From Simkaniaceae bacterium (GTDB lineage Bacteria > Chlamydiota > Chlamydiia > Chlamydiales > Simkaniaceae): a stretch of DNA of 64,000 bases. The notes beneath the pieces were generated by a model that was not told where the DNA came from, did no database searches, and saw only the letters and a program-made list of their open reading frames with translations. The position numbers were made by a program, and so were the translations under genes. Below are positions 1-8,933 of the stretch, piece after piece (the first letter of the stretch is position 1; each line of letters opens with the position of its first letter). Where the stretch lies: NCBI GenBank assembly GCA_018399075.1, contig CP073763.1, positions 1,550,001 to 1,614,000 of the forward strand. Reading direction: 5' to 3'.

Positions 1-605
1 CCCACTTTATTGCCTTTAAGGGGGGGCGGTATAAAACGCTTATGCTCTTTTTTCTTATCGTTCCCTTTTGGACTAACTTCCTTCTTCACGTTTATGCCTG
101 GTTTTTTGTCCTAGAACGAGAAGGTTTTTTAAATACCCTCCTGAAAAGTTTAGGATTGATCCAAGAGCCCATCCATTTTTTAAATTCCCTCTTTGCGGTT
201 ATCCTAATGATGGTCTATTGCTACCTCCCCTTTATGGTCCTCCCTATTTTTTCAACACTTGAGCGGTTTGATCGTCGTCTTCTAGAGGCTTCAGATGATT
301 TAGGAGCCTCATGGAAAGAGACATTCCGAAAAGTGATGCTTCCCTTAACTCTTCCAGCAGTCCGAGCGGGTTTTTTTCTCGTGTTTATTCCAGCTTTTGG
401 GGAGTTTATTATCCCAGAGCTAATGGGAGGAGACAAAAAGTATTTTGTTGGAAATGTGGTCTCACAATATGTTCTCGGTGATGAAACAGGGGGAATGGGA
501 GCAGCCTTTATGGTTCTCAGCTGTATCTCTTTAGTTGTGACTGTTATGTTTATCTATTTTGCCTTTAAAAAAATGGGTAAAATACTTTTAAGGGGGATGA
601 AATGA
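1..605 (+). CDS. potB: Spermidine/putrescine ABC transporter permease PotB (5' part outside window)
   Basis: Inner-membrane permease of a polyamine import ABC transporter. The reading frame is open from base 3, so the N-terminus lies upstream of the window; the first internal ATG at 42 is inside a membrane segment and is not the start. The protein is very hydrophobic, and the cytoplasmic EAA loop that contacts the ATPase is visible as EASDDLGAS followed by a conserved LP about ten residues on. The phrase VPFWTNFLLHVYAW is typical of the PotB/PotH family. The stop overlaps the potC start by four bases (ATGA), indicating translational coupling. The ATPase (potA) is expected upstream. Whether the substrate is spermidine or putrescine cannot be read from sequence. 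Confidence 0.9.
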   Translation, partial: HFIAFKGGRYKTLMLFFLIVPFWTNFLLHVYAWFFVLEREGFLNTLLKSLGLIQEPIHFLNSLFAVILMMVYCYLPFMVLPIFSTLERFDRRLLEASDDLGASWKETFRKVMLPLTLPAVRAGFFLVFIPAFGEFIIPELMGGDKKYFVGNVVSQYVLGDETGGMGAAFMVLSCISLVVTVMFIYFAFKKMGKILLRGMK

Positions 606-1384
606 GAAAGGGTTTGCTGAGGAATTTGGGGGGGTTATTTGTCGTCGTGGCATCCTATCTTTTTCTCTATCTTCCTATCCTTATTTTGATTGTTTTTTCC
701 TTCAATACGAAAAGCTTTCCTTCTCCTTGGGATCAATTTACCTTTAAGTGGTACCATGAACTCTTTAACTCTTCTGCTCTTTGGCGTTCATTTTCTAACT
801 CTCTCATTGTCGCCTGTATTTCCACTTCGCTCAGTCTCCTTATGGGAATTTTTCTTATTTTCTTCCGAGCTCAAGGTGGACGGGTCCAAAAAGCTCTACC
901 CCTTTTCTACGGGAATCTAATTATTCCTGAGACAATGCTAGCTATCAGCCTCCTTAGTTATTTCACCCTCTTTAAAATTGAACTCGGAATGCCAACCCTT
1001 ATTGTAGCTCATACTGTCTTAGGATTAGGTTTTGTCATTCCTATCCTTTATACCCGTTACTTGCAGCTCGACAATCGCCTCACGGAGGCATCAGAGGCTC
1101 TTGGTGCTTCTTCTTTCCAAACCTTTATTAAAATCACGCTCCCCCTTCTAAAACCCACCCTAATGGCTGCAGGACTCCTCATATTCATCCTTTCCTTTGA
1201 TGATTTTATCCTCTCCTATTTCTGCGCTGGAACGTCAGTGCAAACCCTCTCTCTTTATCTTCTTTCCATGCTTCGATCAGGGATTTCTCCCATTGTTAAT
1301 GCCCTTTCAACCATTCTTCTTCTTTTGAGCGCCCTCCTAGTGATGCTTTTCTTCTCTCCAAAAATTCGCTCCCGGATCCTTTAA
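602..1384 (+). CDS. potC: Spermidine/putrescine ABC transporter permease PotC
   Basis: Second permease of the polyamine importer, 260 residues, the usual PotC length. About six hydrophobic segments are visible and the EAA loop reads EASEALGAS near residue 160, followed by the conserved LP. The N-terminal phrase YLFLYLPILILIVFSFN is characteristic of PotC/PotI. The ATG overlaps the potB stop by four bases. No periplasmic binding protein (potD) gene follows; the next genes are MFS carriers, so the binding protein must lie upstream or elsewhere. Confidence 0.9.
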   Translation: MRKGLLRNLGGLFVVVASYLFLYLPILILIVFSFNTKSFPSPWDQFTFKWYHELFNSSALWRSFSNSLIVACISTSLSLLMGIFLIFFRAQGGRVQKALPLFYGNLIIPETMLAISLLSYFTLFKIELGMPTLIVAHTVLGLGFVIPILYTRYLQLDNRLTEASEALGASSFQTFIKITLPLLKPTLMAAGLLIFILSFDDFILSYFCAGTSVQTLSLYLLSMLRSGISPIVNALSTILLLLSALLVMLFFSPKIRSRIL

Positions 1385-1445
1385 AAAAGACTTGATATTT
1401 ATCTGAAAAGAGCAAATAACGGGTAAAAATGGGACCTAGCTCTTG

Positions 1446-2678
1446 ATGAAGAAACGGACTAAAACCCTCTTTGCCATCTATTTTGCCTACTTCCTCGATT
1501 ACTTTGGCTATGCCATTGTATTTGGGGTATTTGGCCCTTTGATGCTTAGTCCTGAATTTGGGATGTTTTCTCCTGAAACAACGGTTCGTACGCGGAACCT
1601 TGCTCTAGCTTCTCTCTTTGCTGTTTTTCCATTGATGCAATTGATTTCTGCCCCTATTTTTGGGGATCTTGCCGACCACTTTGGAAGGAAAAAGACCTTT
1701 TTGACTTTGAATATTGGAGCAACATTTGGTTACTTACTCTCAGGGCTTGCTATCCTTTCCAATCACTTTCCCCTTCTAATCATTAGCCGCTTTCTCACAG
1801 GAATTTTTTCGAGTAATCGAACAATTTGTATGGCTTCTCTTTCTGATCTTTCTCCCGATGAAAAATCTCGCTCAAATTCCTATGGTGTGATTGCAACACT
1901 TGGAGGGCTCAGCTGGATTGTTTCGATGCTTGTCGGAGGCTTTTTCTCAAGTACACTTAATCCTGCTATCCCTTTTTGGATTACAACAGCTTTTTCTTGT
2001 CTTAGTTTAGGAGTGGTTCTTTTCTTTTTCCATGAGACAATCTCAAAAAAAGAATCATTCATCTTTGAGCCACTTAGAGGAATTAAGAATATCACCTCTT
2101 GTTTTAAGATTAAGAGACTTGGAAGCCTTTATTTCTTCTATCTATTTATGATGATGGGATGGGGAATCAATCTCCTCTGGCTTAACCCCTATACATTGAC
2201 TCGCTATCCTATTTCCCACCAAACCCTCTTTATTCTATTAGCTTCAACCGGAGTTGTCTGGTCATTTGGTAGCTCTGTACTTAATAAGATCCTTTTAAAG
2301 CGCTACCACTCTCAAGAAATCGCCTATATTGGGTCCATTGGACTCCTCATTATTTTTATCCTCTGTGCTCTGATGAAAAGTTTTCTCCCCTTTGCCGTTT
2401 GCGCCCTTCTTGCCTCAGCTTTTGGAGCTCTAGCGTGGACAAATGCATTAAGTACAATCTCACTAAAAGCACCAGAGGATATACAAGGAAAAGTTATGGG
2501 AATCTCTCAATCCTTTGGATCGATTTCCCTTCTTTTTGCCCCTCTTCTTGCAGGGGGCATTGCCGGAGTTGACATTGCCTATGTTTACCCGATGGCAGCC
2601 CTATTAATATTAATTTCTATTGGTGTTTTATCTCTAGCGACACGAAAAAGTAGGAAACCACATGAATCAAAAATCTAA
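1446..2678 (+). CDS. MFS transporter, first of three tandem paralogues
   Basis: Twelve-segment major facilitator superfamily carrier of about 410 residues. The loop between segments 2 and 3 carries the MFS signature GDLADHFGRKK (near residue 80), and the TetA/drug:H+ antiporter-like RFLTGIFSSN follows. ATG at 1446 is chosen over an in-frame TTG just before it; the ribosome site is weak. It is the most diverged of the three tandem copies and its end overlaps the next gene by 17 bases. Substrate unknown: an efflux pump or a metabolite exchanger with the host are both possible, and sequence alone does not decide. Confidence 0.85.
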   Translation: MKKRTKTLFAIYFAYFLDYFGYAIVFGVFGPLMLSPEFGMFSPETTVRTRNLALASLFAVFPLMQLISAPIFGDLADHFGRKKTFLTLNIGATFGYLLSGLAILSNHFPLLIISRFLTGIFSSNRTICMASLSDLSPDEKSRSNSYGVIATLGGLSWIVSMLVGGFFSSTLNPAIPFWITTAFSCLSLGVVLFFFHETISKKESFIFEPLRGIKNITSCFKIKRLGSLYFFYLFMMMGWGINLLWLNPYTLTRYPISHQTLFILLASTGVVWSFGSSVLNKILLKRYHSQEIAYIGSIGLLIIFILCALMKSFLPFAVCALLASAFGALAWTNALSTISLKAPEDIQGKVMGISQSFGSISLLFAPLLAGGIAGVDIAYVYPMAALLILISIGVLSLATRKSRKPHESKI

Positions 2679-3903
2679 TGCTTCTTTATTACCTGTTTAT
2701 TTTGTCTTATTCATAGACAACTTTGCTTTTGCAGTGATTTTTGCCATTTTTGGCCCTTTATTTATTGATCCTGCTTTTAAGTTTGTCTCTGCGGGAACGA
2801 GTATGGCCACAAGAGATCTAATGCTAGGAACAGCGCTAGCACTTTTCCCCCTAGGACAATTGATTGGAGCCCCTCTACTTGGAGATATAGCTGACCGCTT
2901 TGGAAGAAAAAAGGCTTTTTATATCACTATTATTGGTGCAGCTATTGGAATGGCTCTTTCAGGCTTTAGCATTATGATCCATAGTTTTACCCTTCTCATT
3001 CTAACACGCCTTATTACTGGTTTCTTTTCAGGAAACCTGAGTATCTGCCTCGCATCCATTGCAGATCTTTCTCCCGATGAAAAAACCCGAGCCAAAAACT
3101 TCTCAATTATCATCATTATCACTGGAATTAGCTGGATGATCGCTATCTTATCGGGAAGTCTCTTCTCGAATAAAGGCCTCTCTCAGCATTTCAATCCAGC
3201 TCTACCTTTCTTCATCACAGCTATTTTATTTGTCCTTACATTTTTAACGATTGTCTACTTTTTTAAAGAAACCCACAAAACCTCAGAAAAATTTCGTCTC
3301 GACCTTCTTGAAGGGGTTAAAGATGTGTTCAATGCTTTTAAAATTAAGAAGCTCCAACACTTCTACTTGATGTACATGTTCTGGATTCTAGGATGGGGGA
3401 TTGCTTTTCAATGGTATAGCCCTGTTGCGATTCAAAAATTCCATACTTCTCCTACAGCAGTCAACTGGGGTCTCTTTATTGTGGGAATCACATGGATGTT
3501 TGGGGGCTATACAGTGAACAATTTCCTCATTAAAAGGTGGCATGCCCGTCCCCTTATTGTTGTTGGAAATGCTTTAACAACCCTTTGCGTTCTAGGAATG
3601 GCTTTTTCTGAGTCTTTCTATCCCTTTGCCATCTTCTTTGGAATTGGATGTATTCCTTCTGCTTTTGCATGGCCCAATATGCTTAATCTGATTTCAATCA
3701 ATGCTCCTGAGAATGTCCAGGGGAAGATCATGGGAATCAGCCAATCCTTTCAATCCCTGGGCTTCATCTTTGCAACGATTTTTGGGGGTATCATTACAGG
3801 GATTAGCCTTAAATCGATCTATTACTTTGCAACCTTTTTTGTCTTAATTAGCTTTATCCTCATTCTAATAAAGCATATACACATGAAAAAGGCTTCTACA
3901 TGA
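2662..3903 (+). CDS. MFS transporter, second of three tandem paralogues
   Basis: MFS carrier of 413 residues with the signature GDIADRFGRKK after segment 2 and twelve hydrophobic segments. It is very close in sequence to the third copy: both contain LLPVYFVLF near the start, LSICLASIADLSPDEKTRA in the middle, and matching endings around APENVQGKIMGISQSF. A good ribosome site (AGGAAA) precedes the ATG inside the preceding gene. The gene is coupled to its neighbours at both ends (17- and 4-base overlaps), so all three carriers are probably made from one transcript. Substrate unknown. Confidence 0.87.
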   Translation: MNQKSNASLLPVYFVLFIDNFAFAVIFAIFGPLFIDPAFKFVSAGTSMATRDLMLGTALALFPLGQLIGAPLLGDIADRFGRKKAFYITIIGAAIGMALSGFSIMIHSFTLLILTRLITGFFSGNLSICLASIADLSPDEKTRAKNFSIIIIITGISWMIAILSGSLFSNKGLSQHFNPALPFFITAILFVLTFLTIVYFFKETHKTSEKFRLDLLEGVKDVFNAFKIKKLQHFYLMYMFWILGWGIAFQWYSPVAIQKFHTSPTAVNWGLFIVGITWMFGGYTVNNFLIKRWHARPLIVVGNALTTLCVLGMAFSESFYPFAIFFGIGCIPSAFAWPNMLNLISINAPENVQGKIMGISQSFQSLGFIFATIFGGIITGISLKSIYYFATFFVLISFILILIKHIHMKKAST

Positions 3904-5141
3904 AAACGAACTTTAATTCTTCGTTACTCCCTGTTTATTTTGTCCTATTCGTTGATAATTTTGCCTTTGCAATAACTTTTTCCATCTTTGGTCCTCTCTT
4001 TGTTGACTCGAGCTATGGATTTATTTCAAAGGCGATGAGTATGAGTTCAATAAACATCATGATTGGGGTTGCGCTAGCCACCTTCCCCCTAGGACAGTTG
4101 ATTGGAGCCCCACTACTTGGAGATATTGCTGATCGCTTTGGAAGAAAAAAGGCCTTTTATATCACAATTCTAGGGGGAACGGCGGGCGTTATTCTTTCAG
4201 GCTTTAGCATTATGATTCACAGTTATATAGCATTGATCCTAACGCGCCTGGTTACAGGATTCTTTTCCGGAAATCTTAGCATCTGCCTTGCTTCGATTGC
4301 AGACCTTTCTCCTGATGAAAAAACAAGAGCTAGAAACTTCTCAGTCATCATCATCATTACTGGGATCAGCTGGATGCTAGCGATCCTCTCAGGAGCGTAT
4401 TATTCCGACCCTAACCTTTCTGGGCACTTTAATTTGGCCTTGCCTTTTTTCATCACAGGCATTTTTTTCATCTTAACTTTTTTAGCGATCGCCTATTTCT
4501 TTAAAGAAACACATAAAACGAATGATCCCTTTCGTATCAATCTTTTGCAAGGCTTTAAGGATGTCATCGATACCTTTACAATTAAAAAACTCCGCCTGCT
4601 ATATCTCATCTATATGCTGTGGATTCTAGGATGGGGAATCACCCTTCAATGGTATAACCCTTTTGTTCTTGAAAAATTTCACTCTAGTACCACCGCCGTA
4701 AACTGGAGTCTTTTTCTTGTGGGAATCACATGGATGTTTGGGGGATATTTCGTGAATAATTTTCTCATTAAACGGTGGCGCGGTCTTCCTCTTATAGTTA
4801 TAGCAAATGCTTTGATTACTGTTTGCCTTCTCGGCATGTCATTGATGAGTTCTTTTATCCCTTTTGCAATATTCTTTACGATCAGTTGTATCCCTGCTGC
4901 TTTCTCTTGGCCCAATATCATGAATTTGATCTCAATCAATGCTCCTGGGAGCATCCAAGGAAAAGTCATGGGAATCAGCCAATCCTTTCGATCAATGAGT
5001 TTTATCCTCGCAACACTTCTTGGAGGGCTTCTTGCAGGAATCAACCTCACCTCCCTTTACTATTTTGCAACTTTATCCTTTTTCTTAAGCTTCATTTTGA
5101 TTTTTCTGAAATATTTTCGCATAAAAAAAGCCACCCCATAA
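3900..5141 (+). CDS. MFS transporter, third of three tandem paralogues
   Basis: MFS carrier of 413 residues, a recent-looking duplicate of the preceding gene with the same GDIADRFGRKK signature and the same length. Differences concentrate in the exported loop after the first segment and in the second half, which would suit altered substrate choice. The ATG overlaps the previous stop by four bases and has an AAGG ribosome site. The stop codon lies inside the hairpin of the downstream terminator (5123-5155), so translation and termination meet there. Substrate unknown. Confidence 0.87.
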   Translation: MKTNFNSSLLPVYFVLFVDNFAFAITFSIFGPLFVDSSYGFISKAMSMSSINIMIGVALATFPLGQLIGAPLLGDIADRFGRKKAFYITILGGTAGVILSGFSIMIHSYIALILTRLVTGFFSGNLSICLASIADLSPDEKTRARNFSVIIIITGISWMLAILSGAYYSDPNLSGHFNLALPFFITGIFFILTFLAIAYFFKETHKTNDPFRINLLQGFKDVIDTFTIKKLRLLYLIYMLWILGWGITLQWYNPFVLEKFHSSTTAVNWSLFLVGITWMFGGYFVNNFLIKRWRGLPLIVIANALITVCLLGMSLMSSFIPFAIFFTISCIPAAFSWPNIMNLISINAPGSIQGKVMGISQSFRSMSFILATLLGGLLAGINLTSLYYFATLSFFLSFILIFLKYFRIKKATP

Positions 5142-5155
5142 CGGGTGGCTTTTTT
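5123..5155. terminator. Bidirectional intrinsic terminator between MFS carriers and acpP
   Basis: A seven-pair GC-rich stem (GCCACCC / GGGTGGC) with a six-base loop is flanked by seven A on the left and six T on the right. It can therefore stop transcripts from the plus-strand MFS operon and from the minus-strand fatty acid operon. The MFS stop codon lies in the loop region. Confidence 0.9.
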
Positions 5156-5176
5156 GCTAAGAAGCTATGGAAGCTC

Positions 5177-5419
5177 TTAGTTTGCAGCAACTTTCTTTTC
5201 GTTGACAAACTTAATGACATCTCCAACAGTGCGAAGCTTTTCAGCTTCTCCCTCAGAGATCTCAAAACCAAACTTCTCTTCGAAGGTCATGATTAGTTCG
5301 GTAAGATCTAAAGAGTCTGCATTAAGATCTTCAACAAAAGATTTCTCTGCATTAACCTCTTCACGATCAACGCCAAGTTGTTCCACAATAATATCAATCA
5401 CTTCCTGTTCTACTGACAT
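5177..5419 (-). CDS. acpP: Acyl carrier protein
   Basis: Small acidic carrier of the growing fatty acyl chain, 80 residues. The phosphopantetheine attachment serine lies in the motif [12 protein letters not shown] (serine near residue 36), with the acidic helix II that docks on FAS enzymes. It is the last gene of the fabH-fabD-fabG-acpP minus-strand operon, which matches the chlamydial order. The ribosome site AAGGAAA lies nine bases before ATG. The gene ends just before the shared terminator. Confidence 0.97.
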   Translation of the reverse strand: MSVEQEVIDIIVEQLGVDREEVNAEKSFVEDLNADSLDLTELIMTFEEKFGFEISEGEAEKLRTVGDVIKFVNEKKVAAN

Positions 5420-5468
5420 AAAGCAAATTTCCTTTTTTCAAACATGTTTAAAAATATATTCATAAAAA

Positions 5469-6224
5469 TTAAGCAATCATGCCCCCATCAACGGTAAGCA
5501 CCTGTCCAGTAACATAGTCAGACATGTGACTCGCTAAAAAGACCGCTGCGTGGGCGATTTCTTTCGGGTTCCCTAGGCGTCCCATGGGAACCTTCTTTAA
5601 TATTCCTTCTCGTTGTTCTTCTGTGAGAACATTAGTCATTGGGGTTTCAAAGAACCCCGGAGCAATACAATTCACATTAATATTGCGTGGGCCAAGCTCT
5701 TTTGCAAGAGATCTCGTAAACCCAACCATTCCGAGTTTAGAAGCAGAATAATTAACCTGTCCGGGATTTCCTGTCAAGCCAATCACCGATGACACATTAA
5801 TAATTTTTCCCTTTCGCGCCTTCATCATCGGGCGAACTAAAGCATGACTTAAATTATAGACCGATTTGAGATTCGTGTTCATCACTTGATCCCAATCATC
5901 TTCAGACATCTTCATAAAGAGTGTATCGCGAGTAATTCCTGCGCAGTTAACCAATATATCAACACTGCCCCATTCTTTTGTGAGACGATCGATCGATTGG
6001 TTGACTTCTTCTTTACTTGCAACATTAACAATATCTGACCAAAATTTTTGGTCATCAGAAACTTTGCATTCTTTTAATGTTTCAAGGACAAGCGCTGCAC
6101 GGTCTTTATTCGTTCCCATAATGGCAACATCTGCCCCTTCTTCAGCAAATGTCAGTGCTATCTGTTTTCCAAGACCTGACGTTCCACCAGTAATGAGTGC
6201 TCGTTTTCCCTTAAGTAACGCCAT
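5469..6224 (-). CDS. fabG: 3-oxoacyl-[acyl-carrier-protein] reductase
   Basis: NADPH-dependent SDR enzyme that reduces beta-ketoacyl-ACP in fatty acid elongation; 251 residues. The cofactor motif TGGTSGLGKQ lies at the N-terminus, NAG-type CAGITRD in the middle, and the catalytic Tyr and Lys in YSASK, preceded by the conserved serine in NVSSVIG. Good AAGGAG ribosome site. The start overlaps the fabD end by 14 bases. A second SDR at 41074-41877 lacks this operon context, so fabG is the confident assignment here. Confidence 0.96.
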   Translation of the reverse strand: MALLKGKRALITGGTSGLGKQIALTFAEEGADVAIMGTNKDRAALVLETLKECKVSDDQKFWSDIVNVASKEEVNQSIDRLTKEWGSVDILVNCAGITRDTLFMKMSEDDWDQVMNTNLKSVYNLSHALVRPMMKARKGKIINVSSVIGLTGNPGQVNYSASKLGMVGFTRSLAKELGPRNINVNCIAPGFFETPMTNVLTEEQREGILKKVPMGRLGNPKEIAHAAVFLASHMSDYVTGQVLTVDGGMIA

Positions 6225-7152
6225 TGATAGCTCCTTGGCTTAATGCTTCTAAATCTTCTATTTTTTCTATAGTCAGTGTTTTTCCTTGCACCCCGATCTT
6301 TCGATTCATACCACTAAGTGTTTTACCTGGGCCAATTTCGATAAAGAGCTCTACACCCTTTTCTTCCATTTGGCGCACTCCCTTCTCCCAGTAGACAGGT
6401 GCAACCACTTGGTTAATCATATTTCCGCTAATATCCCCTTCCGAAACGAAATTTCCAGGGACATTCATCACAAGATCAATCGCGGATTTATTAAGAGTCA
6501 CCTCATCAATCTTAGCTTTGAGTCTTTCTTTTGCCTCTTCCATCAGGCCACTATGAAAAGCGCCAGAGACATCTAAAGGAAGAACGCGCTTAGCTCCCTT
6601 CTCTTTTAAAAGAGCTCCCGCTTTCTCTATACCTTGAATTGTTCCTGAGATCACTACCTGACCGGGACAGTTCAGATTCGCCACCCAAACCCCCTCTATC
6701 GGGTCGACAACAGCACTAACTTCTTCAGGCTTCATTCCTAAAGCAACAGCCATTGTTCCAGGAGATTTAATTCCCGCTTCATACATATACTCGCCACGGG
6801 CTCTAACTAAATCAATCCCTTCTTTGAATGAAAGGCGTCCTGATGCTGTTAGCGCGGTATATTCCCCTAAGCTCAGTCCTGCAACGACAGATGGCTCAAT
6901 TTCTGGGAGTTCCTGCTTTAAAGCGCGCCACAGAGCCACACTCATCACATAAATCGCAATTTGACTATTCTTTGTTAGGGTAAGTTCATCTGTAGGCCCT
7001 TCAAAAACCAATTTTGAAAGATTAAATCCCAGCTGATCATTCGCCTCTTCAAACGTTTCTTGCACAATCGAAAAAGCCTCATAAAAATCCTTTCCCATAC
7101 CAACATACTGAGCGCCTTGCCCAGGAAAAATAAAAGCCACTTTTTTATCCAT
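6211..7152 (-). CDS. fabD: Malonyl-CoA:ACP transacylase
   Basis: Loads malonyl groups onto ACP. The nucleophile serine is in GLSLG (about residue 90), with the FPGQGAQ N-terminal motif and the conserved catalytic histidine in GAFHS. I place the start at ATG 7152 because GAGG lies six bases upstream; a GTG four codons earlier is possible. The start overlaps the fabH stop by eight bases, so the genes are translationally coupled. About 313 residues, normal for FabD. Confidence 0.96.
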   Translation of the reverse strand: MDKKVAFIFPGQGAQYVGMGKDFYEAFSIVQETFEEANDQLGFNLSKLVFEGPTDELTLTKNSQIAIYVMSVALWRALKQELPEIEPSVVAGLSLGEYTALTASGRLSFKEGIDLVRARGEYMYEAGIKSPGTMAVALGMKPEEVSAVVDPIEGVWVANLNCPGQVVISGTIQGIEKAGALLKEKGAKRVLPLDVSGAFHSGLMEEAKERLKAKIDEVTLNKSAIDLVMNVPGNFVSEGDISGNMINQVVAPVYWEKGVRQMEEKGVELFIEIGPGKTLSGMNRKIGVQGKTLTIEKIEDLEALSQGAINGVT

Positions 7153-8143
7153 TATCAACCTCACACGTCAACGATGCAGCGCCCCAAGTCAATCCTGCTC
7201 CAAATGCAAAGAGAACAACTCTCTCTCCAAGCTTCACATTCTTTTCTTTCACAAGTTCATCAAGGGCAATCCCTACAGATGAAGCTGAAGTATTTCCATA
7301 CTTATGAATCGTTAAATAGACTTGCTCTTTCGGTACTTTAAAACGCTTGGCTAAAGCTTCGATAATCCGGATATTGGCTTGATGGGGAACCATCCAACTA
7401 ATGCTCTGTTCTTCTAGTCCTGAAGCATCGAGACACTCTTTCACAGCCCCTTCCATTCGACGGACAGCATGTTTAAAAACCTCTCTCCCTTCCATACGAA
7501 GAAAGTGTTCTCCGGCCTGAACAGTTTCTAACGAAGCCGGCCTCTTTGACCCTCCTGCTGGGAGAATTAATAGCTCTGACTGTTGACCATCTGAACCAAG
7601 AGAAACATTTTCAATAGCAAAGCCTTTCTTTGCATCACTTACGACACACGCCGAAGCACCATCTCCAAAAAGGACGCAAGTGTTCCGGTCTTCATAATTC
7701 ACAATCGAAGAGAGCTTTTCAGCGGCGACAATCAAGACATTCTTGTACATCCCTGACTCAATATAAGCCTTTGCAGCTGAGAGTGCATAAATATAACCAG
7801 TACAGGCCGCTTGCATATCCATTGCCGCTGCATTCACAGCACCTAGGCGATTTTGAATCAAACAGGCTGTGCTAGGAAAAACATAATCTGGGGTCAAAGT
7901 TGCAAAGAGAATAAGATCAATCTCCTCTGCCTTTTTGCCACTATCTTCGAGCGCTTTTTTAGCTGCTTCATACCCCATATCTGAGGTAAACTCATCAGCG
8001 GCAGCTAAACGACGCTCTTTCATTCCCGTTCGGGAGATAATCCATTCATCAGACGTCTCGACCATTTTCTCTAAATCTTGGTTCGAAAGAACCCGCTTAG
8101 GAAGGTAGGCACCTAGACCAATAATTTTTGCTTTACACTTCAT
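7145..8143 (-). CDS. fabH: Beta-ketoacyl-ACP synthase III
   Basis: Condenses acetyl-CoA with malonyl-ACP to start fatty acid synthesis. The catalytic triad is visible: Cys in QAACTGYIYAL, His in PHQANIRI and Asn in YGNTSASS; the GFGAG-type ending is present as FGAGLTWGAA. 332 residues, standard length. It is the first gene of the operon, with an AAAGGA ribosome site and a well-formed promoter at 8176-8204 overlapped by an inverted repeat. Confidence 0.96.
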   Translation of the reverse strand: MKCKAKIIGLGAYLPKRVLSNQDLEKMVETSDEWIISRTGMKERRLAAADEFTSDMGYEAAKKALEDSGKKAEEIDLILFATLTPDYVFPSTACLIQNRLGAVNAAAMDMQAACTGYIYALSAAKAYIESGMYKNVLIVAAEKLSSIVNYEDRNTCVLFGDGASACVVSDAKKGFAIENVSLGSDGQQSELLILPAGGSKRPASLETVQAGEHFLRMEGREVFKHAVRRMEGAVKECLDASGLEEQSISWMVPHQANIRIIEALAKRFKVPKEQVYLTIHKYGNTSASSVGIALDELVKEKNVKLGERVVLFAFGAGLTWGAASLTCEVDNG

Positions 8144-8175
8144 CGTAAAAAGATTCCTTTAGATATAGAGTAAGA

Positions 8176-8204
8176 ATCATACCTAAAAAAACATTAAAAC
8201 CCAA
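8176..8204 (-). promoter_or_regulatory. Promoter of the fabH-fabD-fabG-acpP operon
   Basis: Read on the minus strand: TTGGGT, 17-base spacer, TATGAT, ending 32 bases before the fabH ATG. This is a reasonable housekeeping sigma (sigma66-type) promoter. Confidence 0.6.
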
Positions 8205-8219
8205 GTGATAACCCACTTG
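8202..8219. promoter_or_regulatory. Inverted repeat overlapping the fab promoter -35 region
   Basis: Perfect six-base inverted repeat CAAGTG-N6-CACTTG whose first arm overlaps the -35 element of the fabH promoter. No T run follows, so it does not look like a terminator. The placement suits an operator for a dimeric repressor, but the regulator is unknown. Confidence 0.4.
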
Positions 8220-8364
8220 AGAGACTCAAACGATCTGTCTACCCCAACTCACAGTAATTTTTCATGGGGCCCTCTCTCGCTGTAAAGGTAAAATTTGTAT
8301 TGTTAATAATTAACTTTTGAAGATACCCTTTTGTTCATTTCAATCAACTCTCTATAGGTTAAAC

Positions 8365-8859
8365 ATGTTTTCAACAGTATCAAATTTTTTAAATAATAGC
8401 AGTCTTTTGAATAAGGCTTCTCTAGGCCTTTGCGCCGTTGCTTCCTTTGAAATGGGATGCCGCACTATCATGAATTTAAACGTTATAAAAACAAGTGAAG
8501 AAGACACAACACAAGCCCGAAAAGACCTCAGTGCAGACCTGAGTGGAACATTCCTTTTTGGTCTTGCTGCTGCAAATCTCTTTCCTGGAACAAGAAAAGT
8601 TGCCGCCATTGCATTTATCATCCGAAGCTTTGTTACTTTTTTAAGTAAGCCTGATGAAGAATATCGGCAACAAGAGTATTGGGTAGGAAGGGTTATCACT
8701 TTTTTTCCTGATCAAGCTTATCAAGGCTATCAATGGGTAAAGTCACAACTTAAGCTTCCCTCCCATCCTTCATGGTATTTATTGATTGGTCTTGTAGCAC
8801 TCGTGGGATACTATCAATTTGGAGGCAAAGTGACGAGCTATTTTTCAGGAAACAACTAG
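8365..8859 (+). CDS. Small membrane protein of unknown function
   Basis: I do not recognise this 164-residue protein. The start is put at ATG 8365 (AGG eight bases upstream) rather than an in-frame start at 8317. It has hydrophobic stretches near residues 15-35, 65-95 and 140-160 and no cleavable signal. The layout of paired hydrophobic segments recalls chlamydial inclusion membrane (Inc) proteins, but the spacing is not a clear bilobed domain, so that is only a suggestion. It lies between the fab operon (divergent) and recR, and a strong hairpin (8878-8908) follows. A 13-base palindrome (GTTAAT-A-ATTAAC, 8302-8314) lies 50 bases before the start. Confidence 0.6.
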   Translation: MFSTVSNFLNNSSLLNKASLGLCAVASFEMGCRTIMNLNVIKTSEEDTTQARKDLSADLSGTFLFGLAAANLFPGTRKVAAIAFIIRSFVTFLSKPDEEYRQQEYWVGRVITFFPDQAYQGYQWVKSQLKLPSHPSWYLLIGLVALVGYYQFGGKVTSYFSGNN

Positions 8860-8877
8860 ATCCTTAAAGACAGTCGA

Positions 8878-8908
8878 TTCTGCCTACGTTTTGTTCGTAG
8901 GCAGAAAT
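8878..8908 (+). terminator. Strong hairpin after the small membrane protein, before recR
   Basis: Perfect 11-pair stem (TTCTGCCTACG / CGTAGGCAGAA) with a seven-base loop. The downstream sequence ATTCTTTAT is only moderately T-rich, so termination may be partial. It sits 27 bases before recR. Confidence 0.6.
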
Positions 8909-8917
8909 TCTTTATCT

Positions 8918-8926
8918 TGTTATCTT
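8918..8926 (+). promoter_or_regulatory. Extended -10 element directly before recR
   Basis: TG-T-TATCTT ends seven bases before the recR ATG, with no convincing -35 box and no Shine-Dalgarno sequence between. A transcript from here would start at or within a base of the start codon. Confidence 0.35.
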
Positions 8927-8933
8927 TAGTCTC

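Noticed and set aside
4775-5296. Plus-strand ORF of 173 residues overlapping the third MFS gene and acpP
   Set aside because: It is out of frame with a clear MFS carrier and runs through a terminator into acpP on the other strand.
8317-8364. Longer start for the small membrane protein
   Set aside because: The 16 extra residues have no ribosome site, and AGG precedes the downstream ATG.
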